From: Trigonopsis variabilis
Lineage: Eukaryota; Ascomycota; Trigonopsidomycetes; Trigonopsidales; Trigonopsidaceae
Assembly (NCBI GenBank): GCA_003707065.3
Contig: PPXM03000002.1
Coordinates: 186,001 to 250,000 of the forward strand
Length of the DNA stretch: 64,000 bases
Direction of reading: 5' to 3'
Shown: positions 35,600 to 46,888 of the stretch, one piece after another
How the letters are laid out: every line of letters starts with the position of its first letter
Numbering within the stretch: position 1 is the stretch's first letter
The notes under the pieces: model-generated
Database searches by the model: none
What the model saw: the letters and a program-made list of their open reading frames with translations, nothing else
Told to the model about the DNA's origin: nothing
Position numbers and translations under genes: made by a program

Positions 35600-36172
35600 G
35601 GATGCGAAAGGTAGGCAGGAGCCAGAGTCTTGATCTTGTAGAAAGATAGATTGATAGAACGGCCTCAATTATTAGCATACAGAGCACACTCCGAAATTCG
35701 CAGACCAGTTATGCACATGAAAGTGAGTACCCATCACTCCTGATTGGAGAAGAGCCAAGTTGGAGTCGTGGATTGTAGAAGCTAGAGTAAAGCCCGAAGC
35801 CTCAGACTCTTCAGTCCTCGGAAACAGGAATGGATAATCTCTTGATTGGTAATGATCAAAGAAACCTCTGTTGGAATAGATCAAGGTATGCCCGCCGCTC
35901 ATAGGCTAGTGGAAAAGACCAAAGCTCATGTGAGTGGGGAATTAGATTGCAGATTCAATATTTGGAGCCAATTAAAAAGCCTACAGAATCATTTGGTTGA
36001 GCCCTGCGTTCAAAATACGTCCATCAGGTCGTACGGTTTACAACTTATTGACTGCCTGAACCCATGCCCGTGGAATTATCCCTGGTTTTTTCTTTTACCT
36101 GCTACCAGCGCAATGAGGACAAACAAGCATTTGAGTGGCATCCTCAACTTGAAGACATGAAAATATTGCAGG
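35600..36172. other. Intergenic region downstream of the aldo-keto reductase gene
   Basis: The stretch contains the reductase 3' untranslated region, which is also present in the downstream duplicate, and a 76-codon minus-strand frame (35672-35902) without recognisable features. At its right end lies an inverted fragment of the FunK1 gene, listed separately. Confidence 0.5.
36064..36172 (+). pseudogene. Inverted fragment of the FunK1 kinase gene
   Basis: On the plus strand the frame encodes LVFSFTCYQRNEDKQAFEWHP, nearly identical to the minus-strand FunK1 kinase segment LVFSFTCYQRNENEQAFEWHP (encoded near 36455-36525). The DNA matches over roughly 60-75 bp in opposite orientation, with a few substitutions. 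The fragment lies tail-to-tail against the intact gene's stop codon. It is too short to act and is best read as the remnant of an inverted duplicate. Confidence 0.65.
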
Positions 36173-38337
36173 TCATGGTGGTAACCCTGTTAACCCTGTC
36201 TCAAGTGCCATTCGTAAACGCTCCAACAACTCATCGTGAGCGTTTTCAGCGGGAGGATCGCGCAGAAACTTAGCAAAGGGCTTGAGTACACAAGCAACAT
36301 TTCTCCAGCAAGGCTGCACATAGGATGCCAAAATGAGATCCGGCCTTCGCATTTCTTCAAAGAAGCACTGAGGTGTCAGAAGGCTGTTAATGAGAAGATC
36401 TCTGTTCAATTCTTGACTCTCACTGGAACCGTTCATTTTCTTCATAAGATTTTCATTAGGATGCCACTCAAATGCTTGCTCGTTCTCATTGCGCTGGTAG
36501 CAGGTAAAAGAAAAAACGAGTACCCAGAAAAAAGACTCCAAGTCGCTCAAAAAGGCAGACTCCTCCCCTCTCCATACCGATCTGGCCATAAAAAAGGTCG
36601 TCCCGATGCGCTTTTCCGGGACCCGAGTAGACTGACTGAGAAGAATTGCATGATCCAAGTCTATTAAAATTCCCCTTTCCCTGTAAGGATCATACATTAC
36701 ATTTCCGAAACTTATATCTCGGTGGAGAATACCGCGATCGATGAGTTCTTTATGCCCTTATTATTACAATGAAAGAAAATATATCCTTACCTTTGATGGC
36801 ATCCAATATGCTGCTCACGACGAGAAAAGGGTCCCCAAGATCGGTCAACTTTTTATAAACGGGCAAAATAAAGATTTCCCGGAAGAAAATTCGATGTCCT
36901 GGATTCCGAACATCAAGAGGAATGGCCAGAAGTTTTTTTCGAAGTCGCCAAGTATCCCCAGCGTTCGCCAATCCACCGACCAAGCGAGGCAAGTGATGCG
37001 CGTCTTGAACCATTTCTAAAAGGGCTAATTCTGACGGACGGTCTATTCGAACCCAATTTTCTTTGACCACGAAGCGCCTCTCAGCTAGATCCTGGTATGT
37101 CCGGACTATGCCAGTCGGTCCTAGAAGCATCGCTCTAGTAGTGATGTTACCTAGTAAGGAATATCTAACTCCATCTACAAGAAGGGTATTCACAGGAGAC
37201 ATCTTTCCGAGGCTTTCAAGTGGAACGGTCAGAAACGCCAAAAACATCCCAGCCACTCTTCCTATGTCGCGAAGCTCAAAGGTCCGAAAAGCATAGCCCC
37301 CAGATCGATCAAAGTACCAAGGATGGACGACCTCTCCAACTATGCCGACGCCAAGGACAAAGCGGCGACCAGGGTCCTCGAGAAATATGTTGCACGCTCG
37401 TTCGACCAGCTGCAGGTAAACCTTCTTCTCGGTATTATTTCCCTTTTTTAACTCAATCGGGACTAGAATCCGACTAAAGTCCGTGACAGGACCACTCAGA
37501 CAGACCCCCATATCCACCTCTCTGACCGCTGACATCACAGAAAGCTTGATGGAGCTTTCTACCCATCTTGGAAGATCTTGTCCTAAGTTGAGATCTGAGA
37601 CTACATCCTTCAGGAACTCGATGACATCTGGCTCCTTTGAAGATCGTGGCTTTCGCGATTTTTCTTGCATCTGGCCACTGGGTATGCCAGCTTCGAAAAA
37701 CTCATCTATACCCAAGTCCAACTGGAACCTGGCAGCTATTACTCCTGATTCAACAAGGCTGAATTTGCTCTCAGCAATAGTAATAGGGGTAGTGTGCCAG
37801 CCGTTCTCCGTTTTGTTTAAAATATCTCTTGAGCACGAGCGAATCATTCGCTGCTCTGGTATTAAGGGAGACACATCGCGATCAAACTCAATATACTGGC
37901 CAATATAGGAGGCTATTAAACACCTCGTCAGATTGTTCGGCAGGGGGAGGGGGTAATGCTCGAAGGAGATATTAATATCTAAATCGCGGTTCACTTTTTG
38001 TCAGCCTTGTTTCAGAAGAGTGTCTCTTCATTCATATATGCAAAGGGTATCGCATGACTTACACTCTATGATATCCTCTCGTTCATATGAATAGGTCAAA
38101 TAGCAATATAGATAAATGATATTAATGGTAAAACTTTCGCAGGGACCTTCTATAGGGCCCCTGATAGTGGCTCCTGATTGTCTCAAGAAAGGTATTGAGT
38201 CGGGAAAACGTAATAGAAGGTTTGAAATAAGCTGATATCTATCTGATCCTTTATCATTAGACACTGTATGCGCCTCACTTGCCAGGCAGGATCTCCTCAG
38301 GGAAAAGGTTAATAAGGTATTGGTCAAGTTTCTTCAT
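36173..38337 (-). CDS. Fungal-type protein kinase, FunK1 family
   Basis: FunK1 proteins are a fungal kinase-like family, expanded in some lineages, with mostly unknown roles. The catalytic parts are in place: the VVKENW lysine region, the catalytic loop GILHRDISFGNVM, the DFG-equivalent ILIDLDHAI and the family segment GTTFFMARS. The upstream half (IELKKGNNTEKKVYLQLVER, GVGIVGEVVHPWYFDRSG) is the usual FunK1 N-terminal region. Exons are roughly 38337 to about 38283, then to about 38077, then about 37990-36791, then 36756-36173. The first intron appears to begin GC (GCAAGT..AAG) and is tentative. The HRD and Asp residues suggest an active enzyme. The flanks show local duplication and decay. 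Confidence 0.85.
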
Positions 38338-38991
38338 TATGGTGGTTAATGAAGTTTATTGCATTCCAGTTTATCGAACTTATGGTATATGCTATAATGA
38401 ATTTGTAGGGTAACCTCTTAAAGGTGCTTGATTTCAAAGAGCTTGGACAATTATACCACTTAAGTGACAACGACTCGAGTAAGATTTATGCAGAACTGGC
38501 TTTAAAAGAAAACCGATTCGTATAGCAACTTTTTGGGTGATGTTTCAAGAAGGGCAAGTGTTATATGTCTAACACTACCCTTTGGCTTTGACTCTTGGCC
38601 ATGAAAGACAACCCAGAGATTTCCTATAATTGAATGGGTGACAGCTTTTGAAGAGCTGGCGCCTTGTGACTGAACGAGTACACATTCTGGTTTGTTCGAT
38701 GCCAAACTTCTCGACGCTGAGGAATTCCCAAATGGGAAATTAACGAATGTCACAAAGCATAGTTCTGCGCCAATAAGGCTTGGGTGTTATTATTGGCAAA
38801 CAGGAGATTGCTGAAACTAGATTAGTCTTTAATTGGATTGACAAAACAGAATACTGTATCTTTGTCCTAAATTAAGCTTTTCTTCAAGAAATTCACTGCA
38901 GGATATAGCAAAAGACTGGCATGTAACGGATTGTTGAATCGTGAATCACGTGTAGACGAATGGTCAACAGTGGAAGGAAGAATAATTTCAG
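38338..38991. other. Intergenic region upstream of the FunK1 gene
   Basis: The stretch should contain the FunK1 promoter. An 83-codon minus-strand frame at 38502-38753 has no recognisable family. A CACGTG site lies at 38947-38952. I cannot support a gene. Confidence 0.45.
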
Positions 38992-39199
38992 CCGGAAGAG
39001 TACTTCAAAGAGCTTTCTCAATTAGGTCTCCAAAGGAATATACAACCATGTCGTCGACCCCAAGTGAGGAGTAGATGTCTTTACTGATGATAAAGATCAC
39101 GGCCGACAAGTCTAAGGATACGAGAAGCAAGGAGGAGTTAAAACCTTGCTCTTGGAGAAAGATAGATAGATAGAACGGCTTCATTATTAGCATACATGC
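38992..39199 (+). pseudogene. Broken duplicate of the aldo-keto reductase 3' end
   Basis: The DNA matches the last ~125 coding bases and the following ~80 bp of 3' untranslated region of the reductase gene at 35475-35680, with scattered substitutions and small gaps. The copy has a small frame-changing deletion and a stop codon in what was the PNWGVD segment. Because the 3' flank is included and nothing upstream matches, this is a truncated DNA-level duplicate rather than a retrocopy of a mature message. It is not functional as a reductase. Confidence 0.85.
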
Positions 39200-39468
39200 T
39201 GCTCTCCAATGAACCGTTAGATAGGCGATAGATTGATACAGTAACTGGGGCTTTCTGTTAGTACGTACGATGCCACATGGTCGACATCTCTACGCTTACG
39301 CGAATCCCGGCAGGCAATCGAAAAAGCATCTGTCGCAAGCTGAGAAAGAGAGAGGTCGTGTGTCGAGAGAACTTTTCCGTAGCGGATACAGGTCGATTCA
39401 AAAGTCGAAAACGTACTATTGATAGTTGATACATGTCGAACAGTCGAGTCGGTATTGGGCTAGGGCGC

Positions 39469-40333
39469 CTAGTACTGGTCTTCGCTGTATCGAGACTCCC
39501 GTCGAGGCTCGCGAGGTTCTCTGTCGTAGCGATCGTAGGTGTCTCTTCGGTCGTCGCGGTATGGCCGATCGTCGCCCCTGTCGCCATATCGATCTCCCCG
39601 TCGGTCATCGTAGCGATCCCGGCGGTCGTCATATCGATCTCTTCGATCGTCGTAGCGATCCCTGCGATCGTATCCACCTCGTCGATCATCGTAACGGCTT
39701 CGAGGGGGTGGACGGTCGTAATCGTATCGAGATCGACGATAGTCCCGGTCATAGTCCCGATCGTAGTCCCGGTACCGCGGAGGGTCCCGTGGGTATCTCC
39801 CTCCCCGACGGTCCTCCCGTTTAGGGGGTCCAAAGTATTTACCTGGCGTGGGAGTTCTGGGCCGATTTCTTCGTGCAAACTCAACGCCCAAGGTCTTACC
39901 TTCAAGAACCTCACCATTGAGTCCCGCAATAGCAGCAGAGGCTGCTTCCCTGGTGACAAACTTGACAAATCCGAATCCCCGAGGATCCTTGGTATGAGGA
40001 TCCAACATAATCTGCACCTTTTCCACCTCTCCATATTTACTGAACGTATCCTCTAAGCCCTGCTCAGAGACTGCATTGGAGATCCCAGTGACAAACAGAT
40101 TAGTACCCTCGTTTTCAGCATTAGTAGAGCTCCTTTCACAAGTTAGTTTAAAGATTGCTTCTCTCTTCTCTTACGTGTATGATTGGTCTCGGTTGTCATC
40201 CCGAACGTCATCTGAACCACGAACGGGCGAGCGCGATCGTTCGCGCGTTGGGCGTTCTGGGGAAAGAGAGCGTTCTACTGTTAGAAAAGAAATCCTAATT
40301 TCAGTCTTTACCTTGATATTCTCGATCAGACAT
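39469..40333 (-). CDS. Tra2-like SR-type RNA-binding protein
   Basis: This protein has one RRM flanked by RS-like regions, the layout of Transformer-2-type splicing regulators. Exon 1 begins at 40333 with MSDREYQ. Exon 2 carries the RS-like stretch SPERPTRERSRSPVRGS. Exon 3 encodes the RRM, with RNP2 NLFVTGIS and RNP1 RGFGFVKF, then GVEFARRNRPRTPTPGKYFG. The C-terminus is an Arg/Asp/Tyr-rich tail with tandem DRYDDRR units (about 39560-39720). Both introns have CTAAC branch sites and consistent phases. A role in alternative or weak-site splicing is inferred from the family. Confidence 0.9.
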
Positions 40334-40980
40334 GACGAAAAATTTTCGACCTTGATGGGTTTTGTTGCAACGCTACCAGTACAACCGGGCTTTGTCGAAT
40401 CCCTCGTTGACAGTGATGGCGTAGAATGGAGCATCCAAAGAAAATTGATTCCGGGCTTACTCTCACCTCTCTACTTATTCCCGGCTGTAAACATCAAATG
40501 TAGCTTCAGATTGCCTACACTGTAAAACAATGGGAAGGCTGTCCAGGTATCGTATAGAGAGAACATAATATGGGCCCAAGCCAACGTCTACGGGTAAATG
40601 ACTACAGTTTTACGAGTCATAGCGGATAAGAGGCAAAAGAACGTTGCCTAATTGGGCGTTCAGCAGTTGCTTTGGTCTCTAGACCCACTCCAAGTCGTTT
40701 CTGTCTGTAGCATGGCGTGCCAAGGAAAACGCCAGCGTCACTCTCGACCAGGTTTCCTGTTCCATAAGAAAATGGGTGATTAATTAGTTAATTGCTCATG
40801 GAATTAATCCAGCAAAAGATATTCTCTCCGAGAATCCCTCCTCGCTCGTCTTATCTTGGTGCCTATCGTTACCCGACGGCTTATTGCACCCCCGCCGCAT
40901 GTTTGTCATCATCAGATAGGCCTGCTGGACAATGGGGACAGTAGTATAAATAGCTGGAAGGCGAATGGCTCTAGCAAACA
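40334..40980. other. Divergent promoter region, Tra2-like and HSL-family hydrolase
   Basis: The stretch lies between divergent genes. Its right end carries the TATA box of the hydrolase gene. No coding frame or repeat is supported. Confidence 0.5.
40945..40952 (+). promoter_or_regulatory. TATA box of the HSL-family hydrolase gene
   Basis: TATAAATA lies 36 bp before the hydrolase start codon at 40981, which implies a leader of only a few nucleotides, as at the aldo-keto reductase gene. Confidence 0.55.
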
Positions 40981-42133
40981 ATGGACTACAGAGGAGACAC
41001 AGAACGCCATAAGCCGGTTGTCTACGTTGAACCACTCAATGCAATCAAGCCTCAATACCTAGGAGGACTGGATCCTGTTTTTGTCGAGGCATGGAACAAG
41101 TTCCAAGTCGGGCGGTTAATGAACCATCAGATTCCTCTCGAAGTCTTTCGCAAGAATCCTGCTCAGTACACAATCTCGTTTGGGTTGACCTATGGACCCG
41201 AGGTTGGGCAAGAATACGACATCAAATGCCCGGTGAGCGGAGGGGAAATAGATATCCGAGTTTATGTTCCTCACAACAGGGCAAGCACCCCTCTACCATA
41301 TTACATGAATTTCCACGGAGGCGGCTGGGTCTTTGGCGGTCTCCAAGCCGACTCGACGTTCTGTCGCCGAGTCTGTCATGAGCTTGGCTGTATAGTGTTT
41401 GACGTCGATTATCGCATGGCTCCCGAGTATCCTTTACCTATTCCTGTCGAAGACAGCTGGGAGGCATTCAAATTTGTAGGCAAATGACATTGTGGTCTTC
41501 TGCTAACTCTAGATCCGAGAAAACAGTGCCAAGTTCAATATCGACCCTTCTCTAGCTGCCATTGGAGGTATCTCTGCAGGTGGACACATCTCTGCAATAA
41601 TAGCGCAGCGATGCGCACAAGCAAACTATCCCCTTTGTCTGGCTCTTTTGGCGGTTCCTGCCTTGGATTTGACCACCCTCACGTCAGACTATTCTGCGGT
41701 GAAGGCCTCTTGCCCTTATCCCAGTCACTTTGAGAACTTTGATGTTCCTCATCTCTCTTTCTCGAGAATATCTTTCTTTTATAAGCTGGCAATTGGCGAA
41801 AACACACAAGACATCGAGACGGTAAGCATCTTATCCACGACTAGACTAACATCCCAGCCAACATTTAGCCCCATTAAAAGCAACGACCTCTCGGGATTAT
41901 GCCCCCAGCTCATCATCACAGCCGAGTTCGATGTCCTGCGGGACGAGGGAGCAGCCTATGCCAAAAAACTTGCCGAAGCTGGAGCCCCCGTCAAACATAA
42001 GCTCTATAGAGGAGTCACACACCCGTTCATGCACATGGATGGTCTCCTCAACCAAGCTAAAGACTACAATAAACTCACTATCTCCACCCTCCGCCGCGCT
42101 TTTGAGAACCACGGCAAAGACGTCTTTGCTTAA
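40981..42133 (+). CDS. Alpha/beta hydrolase, hormone-sensitive lipase family
   Basis: This is an esterase/lipase of the HSL (acetyl-hydrolase) branch, 359 residues long. The oxyanion-hole motif HGGGWVFGG is at about residue 112. The nucleophile is Ser186 in GGISAGGH, and the likely acid and base are Asp293 (TAEFDVLRDEG) and His323 (RGVTHPF). Exons are 40981-41475, 41513-41821 and 41858-42133. The second intron is 36 nt and in frame, so a retained-intron form would also be open. The start is the first ATG after a TATA box. The substrate is unknown; acetylated or short acyl esters are typical. It contains no signal peptide. Confidence 0.93.
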
Positions 42134-42719
42134 AAAACAAGGCTCCATTTATATGTACAAGTCCTTAAAGTTAAAAAACAATCAATGAAATAATAGTGAA
42201 ACCGTATCGCTGTAACTAAAGCGAGGTTAGTCTGCACGGTCTGTGATCCACAGAGACTCCCATTACAGTAGTCCTCTCCTTTCCTTAACGATGATTATGT
42301 GCTAGAATCTTTCAGAGAGTTGCCATAAAGGCATCGCTGCAAGATAGGCCAGCTGCAAGTGTATGTTCCTGGCGAAAGGACCCGGGGGGCATAAGAGGTG
42401 GAGAGTTTTCAACTTATGTCACCAAGTTTTAAATCAATTGTACTGGTCGAGAAATGGTTCTGGAGGAATTTAGCGTCCCTGTATCTTTTCTCTATGTCCA
42501 TGTATACTGAAAAGGACGAAATCTTGACAGAGGTGCTCTTTCGTAGTGTGGGGCGTGCGATGATGCCCCCATGCCGTTACAGGAAATCGGCCAGGAATCT
42601 TAATAGCGACTCAAATCTCGACGGCGTTATTGCAAGCTTGTCTATTTGGACTTGACTACGCCGGTGACTTTTCCTTTGTTGTTTTTTTCTTTTGGAATCA
42701 TTTATAGTGGACAGTTCCG
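42134..42719. other. Intergenic region, hydrolase 3' end and lipase promoter
   Basis: Both genes lie on the plus strand. The region ends in a T-rich tract (about 42665-42690) before the lipase start. No coding frame, RNA gene or repeat is supported. Confidence 0.5.
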
Positions 42720-44812
42720 ATGCCAGTTTGCGATGCAGATAAAGATTTCATCAACTGGGACCGTAAGTTCTTTCTGTTTGGTAGGAAAGGCTGACAGTCT
42801 AGATATAGCTGCGTTTGCAGAGGCATTAGGAAAAGAACAAGACCGAGACAAATTAGAATTCATAGTGAGTAAGAATGATTGGATGCCGGTGAAAGAACGG
42901 GTCAAAGGTCGACAGAGACGGAATCGGTTTATAAAATCCAAGTATGGGACAAATAAAGGTTAGTTTAGAGCGCATTGAATGAGAAGGCATGTGTTAATTG
43001 TCAGGTTTTGGCTATACACTTCTGCGATGGCCTGCATTTTTCATGGTTTGCTGGTGGATTTTGTTCCTGTCGTTACTTTATTTTCTCGTTCGTGTTTCTG
43101 TGGCTTTGTACGAGCATTTTTTCTTTTGGACTGGGGCTAGATATCGTTTACGAGAGAAATTACGGCATGCAAGCACGTATGACGAGTGGCTTGAAGATGC
43201 AAGAAAGCTGGATAATTATCTGGACCTAAGTGACTGGAAGACCGATCCAGAGTCTCCATATTATGATTATAATACGATTACTAGAGTCACCAGAGATTTC
43301 AGGAATATGAGAGAACAAAACGATATCGAAGGATTGGTAGGACTGCTTGAGGCAGTAGTTCAGAATAACTTTGGAGGTAGCGAGGGAATCATTCTATATA
43401 GCCAGTGCTATTCTGGCACCAAAGATTTAATAGGGGAGTTCAAGATTGAAATATGTCTGGCGATCGAAAAAGTCATGCAATCACCAAGGTTGTCCTTGGA
43501 TGATCGTCGATATTTGGTCCATTTGATGGGCCGTAAACTAGGTCGAAGTGCGCTCTGTTTGAGTGGAGGCGCTACCTTTGCATATTATCATTTTGGAGTC
43601 TTGAAAGCTTTGCTCGATCAAGACCTTTTACCTAGCGTAATTGCCGGTACTTCTGGCGGTGCGCTCGTTGCCGCTTTTGCTTGCTGTCATACCAATGAGG
43701 AACTTGCCCAATCTCTGGTTCCTGAACTGGCCGACAAGATCAGCGCTTGTCATGAATCATTTTCTCAATGGTTTAGGCGATGGTTGAGGACAGGTGCCCG
43801 ATTCGATAGTATCGACTGGGCTGAACGGTGTTGCTGGTTCACACGAGGTAGTATGACCTTCAAGGAGGCCTACGAACGGACTGGCCGAGTCCTCAATATT
43901 TCTACTGTCCCTGCTGACCCACATTCTCCCGTCATTTTATGTAACTACATCACTGCACCAAACGCGGTTATTTGGAGCACTCTTTTGGCATCAGCCGCTG
44001 TGCCTGGCATCTTGAATCCAGTCGTCCTTATGATGAAGACAAAAACTGGGGAAATTGTTCCTTTCAACTTTGGAAACAAGTGGAAAGACGGGAGCCTCCG
44101 CACTGACATCCCACTACGGGCCCTTAATACCTATTTCAATGTCAATTTCTCCATCGTCTCGCAAGTTAACCCTCATGTTTCTCTTTTTTTCTTCAGTCCC
44201 AGAGGTACAGCTGGGCGCCCGGTGGCTCATAGGAAGGCTGGCGGATGGAGAGGAGGATTCGTGATTAGTGCGCTTGAAAAGTACATAAAACTGGATATAT
44301 CGAAATGGCTCTATGTGGCCCGAGATTTGGACCTTTCTCCTCATTTCCTGGGTCAGGACTGGTCTTCAGTGTTTTTACAGAACTTCAGGGGAAGCATTAC
44401 TATCTGGCCCAAGCCAAACTTAGCTGATTTTTATTATATCTTGTCTGACCCCACTCGAGAGCGCCTGAAGCGCATGATCGCCGTGGGCCAATCAGTGACC
44501 TTCCCCAAAATCGTCTTCATTAAAGATCGAATGATAGTTGAGCGGGCTATTGAGAAGGCATATGTTTCATTGTCGAGAGAAATGGGCCTAGAGGATGATT
44601 ATGTGGGTGCGTTCGAAGACCTCTACACAGGATCTCTGCGACTAGAAATAGGAAGTGAGACCGAACTCAGTGATGCGTCTCGAAATAGAGACTTGATTGC
44701 CCATCAACGGCAAGGCATCCAAGGCGAGTTGTTACGGCGAGCGGTTGAGAACGATCTCCATGGTCATCAGCGGTCAGACTCATCAACCATTGAATCGAAT
44801 GAGTCGGACTGA
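42720..44812 (+). CDS. Patatin-like triacylglycerol lipase (TGL3/4/5 family)
   Basis: These lipases hydrolyse stored triacylglycerol on lipid droplets. Exon 1 (42720-42762) starts MPVCDADKDFINWD, exon 2 is 42803-42958 and exon 3 is 43005-44812, giving about 668 residues. An N-terminal hydrophobic segment (FFMVCWWILFLSLLYFLVRV) is followed by the DUF3336 region (ASTYDEWLEDARKLDNYL). The patatin domain has the oxyanion loop SGGATFAYYHFGV, nucleophile Ser283 in AGTSGGALVAAF and the catalytic Asp in KWKDGSLRTDIPLRAL near residue 430. The Ser-Asp dyad is therefore complete. Introns are 40 and 46 nt. The start fits the family, whose members begin with D-F-I-N just before the intron. Confidence 0.94.
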
Positions 44813-44925
44813 AGAGTGACATTTGGAAAGGAGTTTTATGAGGAATGGTTGAGTTATTGTTGGAAAGTTTAGGTTACTGCATTGCACTGTTTCTGCCATA
44901 TCGTAGATACAATTAAAAATACAAT

Positions 44926-45468
44926 TCAGGACGAACTTTGCGGAGACTCGAGTTCATCTATTAGCTGCTCGAGCCATTTTAGTGTCTCATGATGCTTTGA
45001 TTGAGCCACCCATTCGAATTTGGTGTCAATATTAAGAGGAACCAGTCCCGCTCCATTCAGTGCGATGATTTCCTTATAAAGACCCTTTTTGATATCCCAC
45101 AAGAGCGAATAATACTTTGACAGAGGAGATTTCTCAGACCCAGACGTTGCTAGTGTCTGTTGAAGCTGGGCAAGAGATTCAGAGTCGTTGACGGAAGTGA
45201 TGAGATTGGAAGCTTCTTGAAGCGCCTGTGTCACATTCTAAGAGAGGGTTAGTTCAATTTAAATAGTAGTAATAATACATACTAGTTCCAGTTCATGAAG
45301 GACGTCAAGATGCTGATTCACTTGCTGACCCGTGACCATCGAATTGAGCTCCTCCACCGCGTTGAGCGGAGCCGACCAGGATTTAGAAGGCCTTAGAGAG
45401 TTTCCGCTAGTTGATGCATCGTGAGATGAACGAGGAGAATCTTTAGAAGATCCTTCAGATTCAGGCAT
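44926..45468 (-). CDS. Small conserved-looking orphan, 165 residues, helical
   Basis: There are two exons (45468-45283 and 45237-44926) joined by a clean 45-nt intron (GTATGT..CTAACCCTCTCTTAG) in phase. The N-terminus is Ser-rich (SSKDSPRSSHDASTSGNSLR). The remainder is predicted helical: LNAVEELNSMVTGQQVNQHL, DVLHELELNVTQALQEASNL and YYSLLWDIKKGLYKEIIALN, then TLKWLEQLIDELE. The clean splice signals and heptad-like pattern argue for a real gene, perhaps a small subunit of a coiled-coil complex. I do not recognise the family. Confidence 0.6.
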
Positions 45469-45598
45469 AAGAGCCAGCCAGACGTTGGTGAGATCCTTGT
45501 CTTGTTACAACAACTCCCAACTCGAGACGTCTGTTTTTTACGACGAGTGCAAGGACCACCGATTTCTGTCTTGAGGAGATAGATGGACTGATAGATAG

Positions 45599-46888
45599 AT
45601 GACGCTCTATAGGACGATCAAGAGACCTACGTTTATATTCGAAAAGGTTGTTCTTAGACGCAAATATTACGTTCTTGGGATTGAAAGCTCCTGCGATGAT
45701 AGTTCAGCGGCTCTTTTGGATCGATATGATACAAATAAACCTCCAAAGGTATTGCGTCAAGTTAGAATATCACTAAATAATGTTCCTTACGGAGGAATAG
45801 TACCGACAAAGGCGTACGAGCACCATCAGGAGTATCTTCCTCAGGCTATTGAAGAAGCTCTGAGATACCTCCCTGACGGCATAAGTCGACCAGATTTAAT
45901 CAGTGTGACTAGAGGCCCAGGAATGGTTGGCCCTCTTAGTGTAGGGTTGATGTTGGCGAAAGGACTCAGTATTGCGTATAAGGTTCCGATGATTGGAGTT
46001 AATCATATGTTGGCACACTTGTTGACCCCACGAATGGAAAGCAACGGTCAAAGTCCAAGGTTTCCTTTTTTGAGTTTACTTGTTAGCGGGGGACACTCAA
46101 TGTTAGTGCTATCAAGAGGAGTGTTAGATCACCAGATCTTGATTGATACCATAGATACCGCGGTTGGTGATGCGCTAGATAAATGTGCTCGTCATTTGGG
46201 ACTCAAGGGGAACATGCTGGGGAAGGAAATGGAAAAATTCATCATGGACTCGGGCTCGATGACAAAAGACGAAATTCAAAGTATACTTGATACAGAATTG
46301 AGAGACTTCATCCCCATGCTTCCAAATATTCTCAAGAATAAACGGGGAAGAGTTGAAATACCCAACTTTTCCTTTTGTTCAATGGAAACAGTCGTTCGCC
46401 GATTCTTGGAACTACCAGACCATGGCTTGGAGACTTTATCTCTGGCTGCAAGGCGGCAGTTGGCTCGACTGACCCAAGAGAAATTATTCGATCATATCGT
46501 TGATAAAATCAAAGTCGGCATCTCTCTTATTGCTCCTGAAGAACGCGCGATGATCCAAGACTTTGTCTGTTCCGGAGGAGTCGCTTCGAATCTACGATTA
46601 AGGGCATTGTAAGTGGATCAGAAACTGTATCTTCTAACATTTAGACTGTCGCAGAACCTCCCAGACTTTGAGTTCCATTTTCCTTCCCTGGATCTCTGCA
46701 CTGATAATGCGGTGATGATTGCCTGGTCTGGCATTGAACTCTATGAGAAGGAACATCTTACTACTTCCTTAGCGGTGGGGCCCTTTAGAAAATGGAGTCT
46801 AGAAAACTTGACCTCAAATATCCCGGGGTGGTTACAAAACGGTGAGCCGTTATCATGCCATTCTCCCAAGTCGTCTCTGGAGCCTTGA
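45599..46888 (+). CDS. QRI7: Mitochondrial tRNA threonylcarbamoyladenosine synthase QRI7
   Basis: QRI7 (OSGEPL1) is the mitochondrial Kae1/TsaD-type enzyme that transfers threonylcarbamoyl to A37 of tRNAs reading ANN codons. Exon 1 (45599-46608) and exon 2 (46645-46888) give 417 residues. Family motifs are YYVLGIESSCDDSSAALL, GGIVPTKAYEHHQEYLP, TRGPGMVGPLSVGL, metal-binding GVNHMLAHLL, LLVSGGHSMLVL, IDTAVGDALDKCAR, CSGGVASNLRLR and DNAVMIAWSG. The N-terminus (MTLYRTIKRPTFIFEKVVLRRK) is basic and suits mitochondrial import. The intron ends TCTAACATTTAG. Confidence 0.95.

Noticed and set aside
41822-41857. Possibility that the 36-nt in-frame stretch in the hydrolase gene is coding
   Set aside because: It begins GTAAGC and ends CTAACATCCCAG, matching the intron pattern elsewhere, and skipping it gives a better family fit; retention remains a minor alternative.
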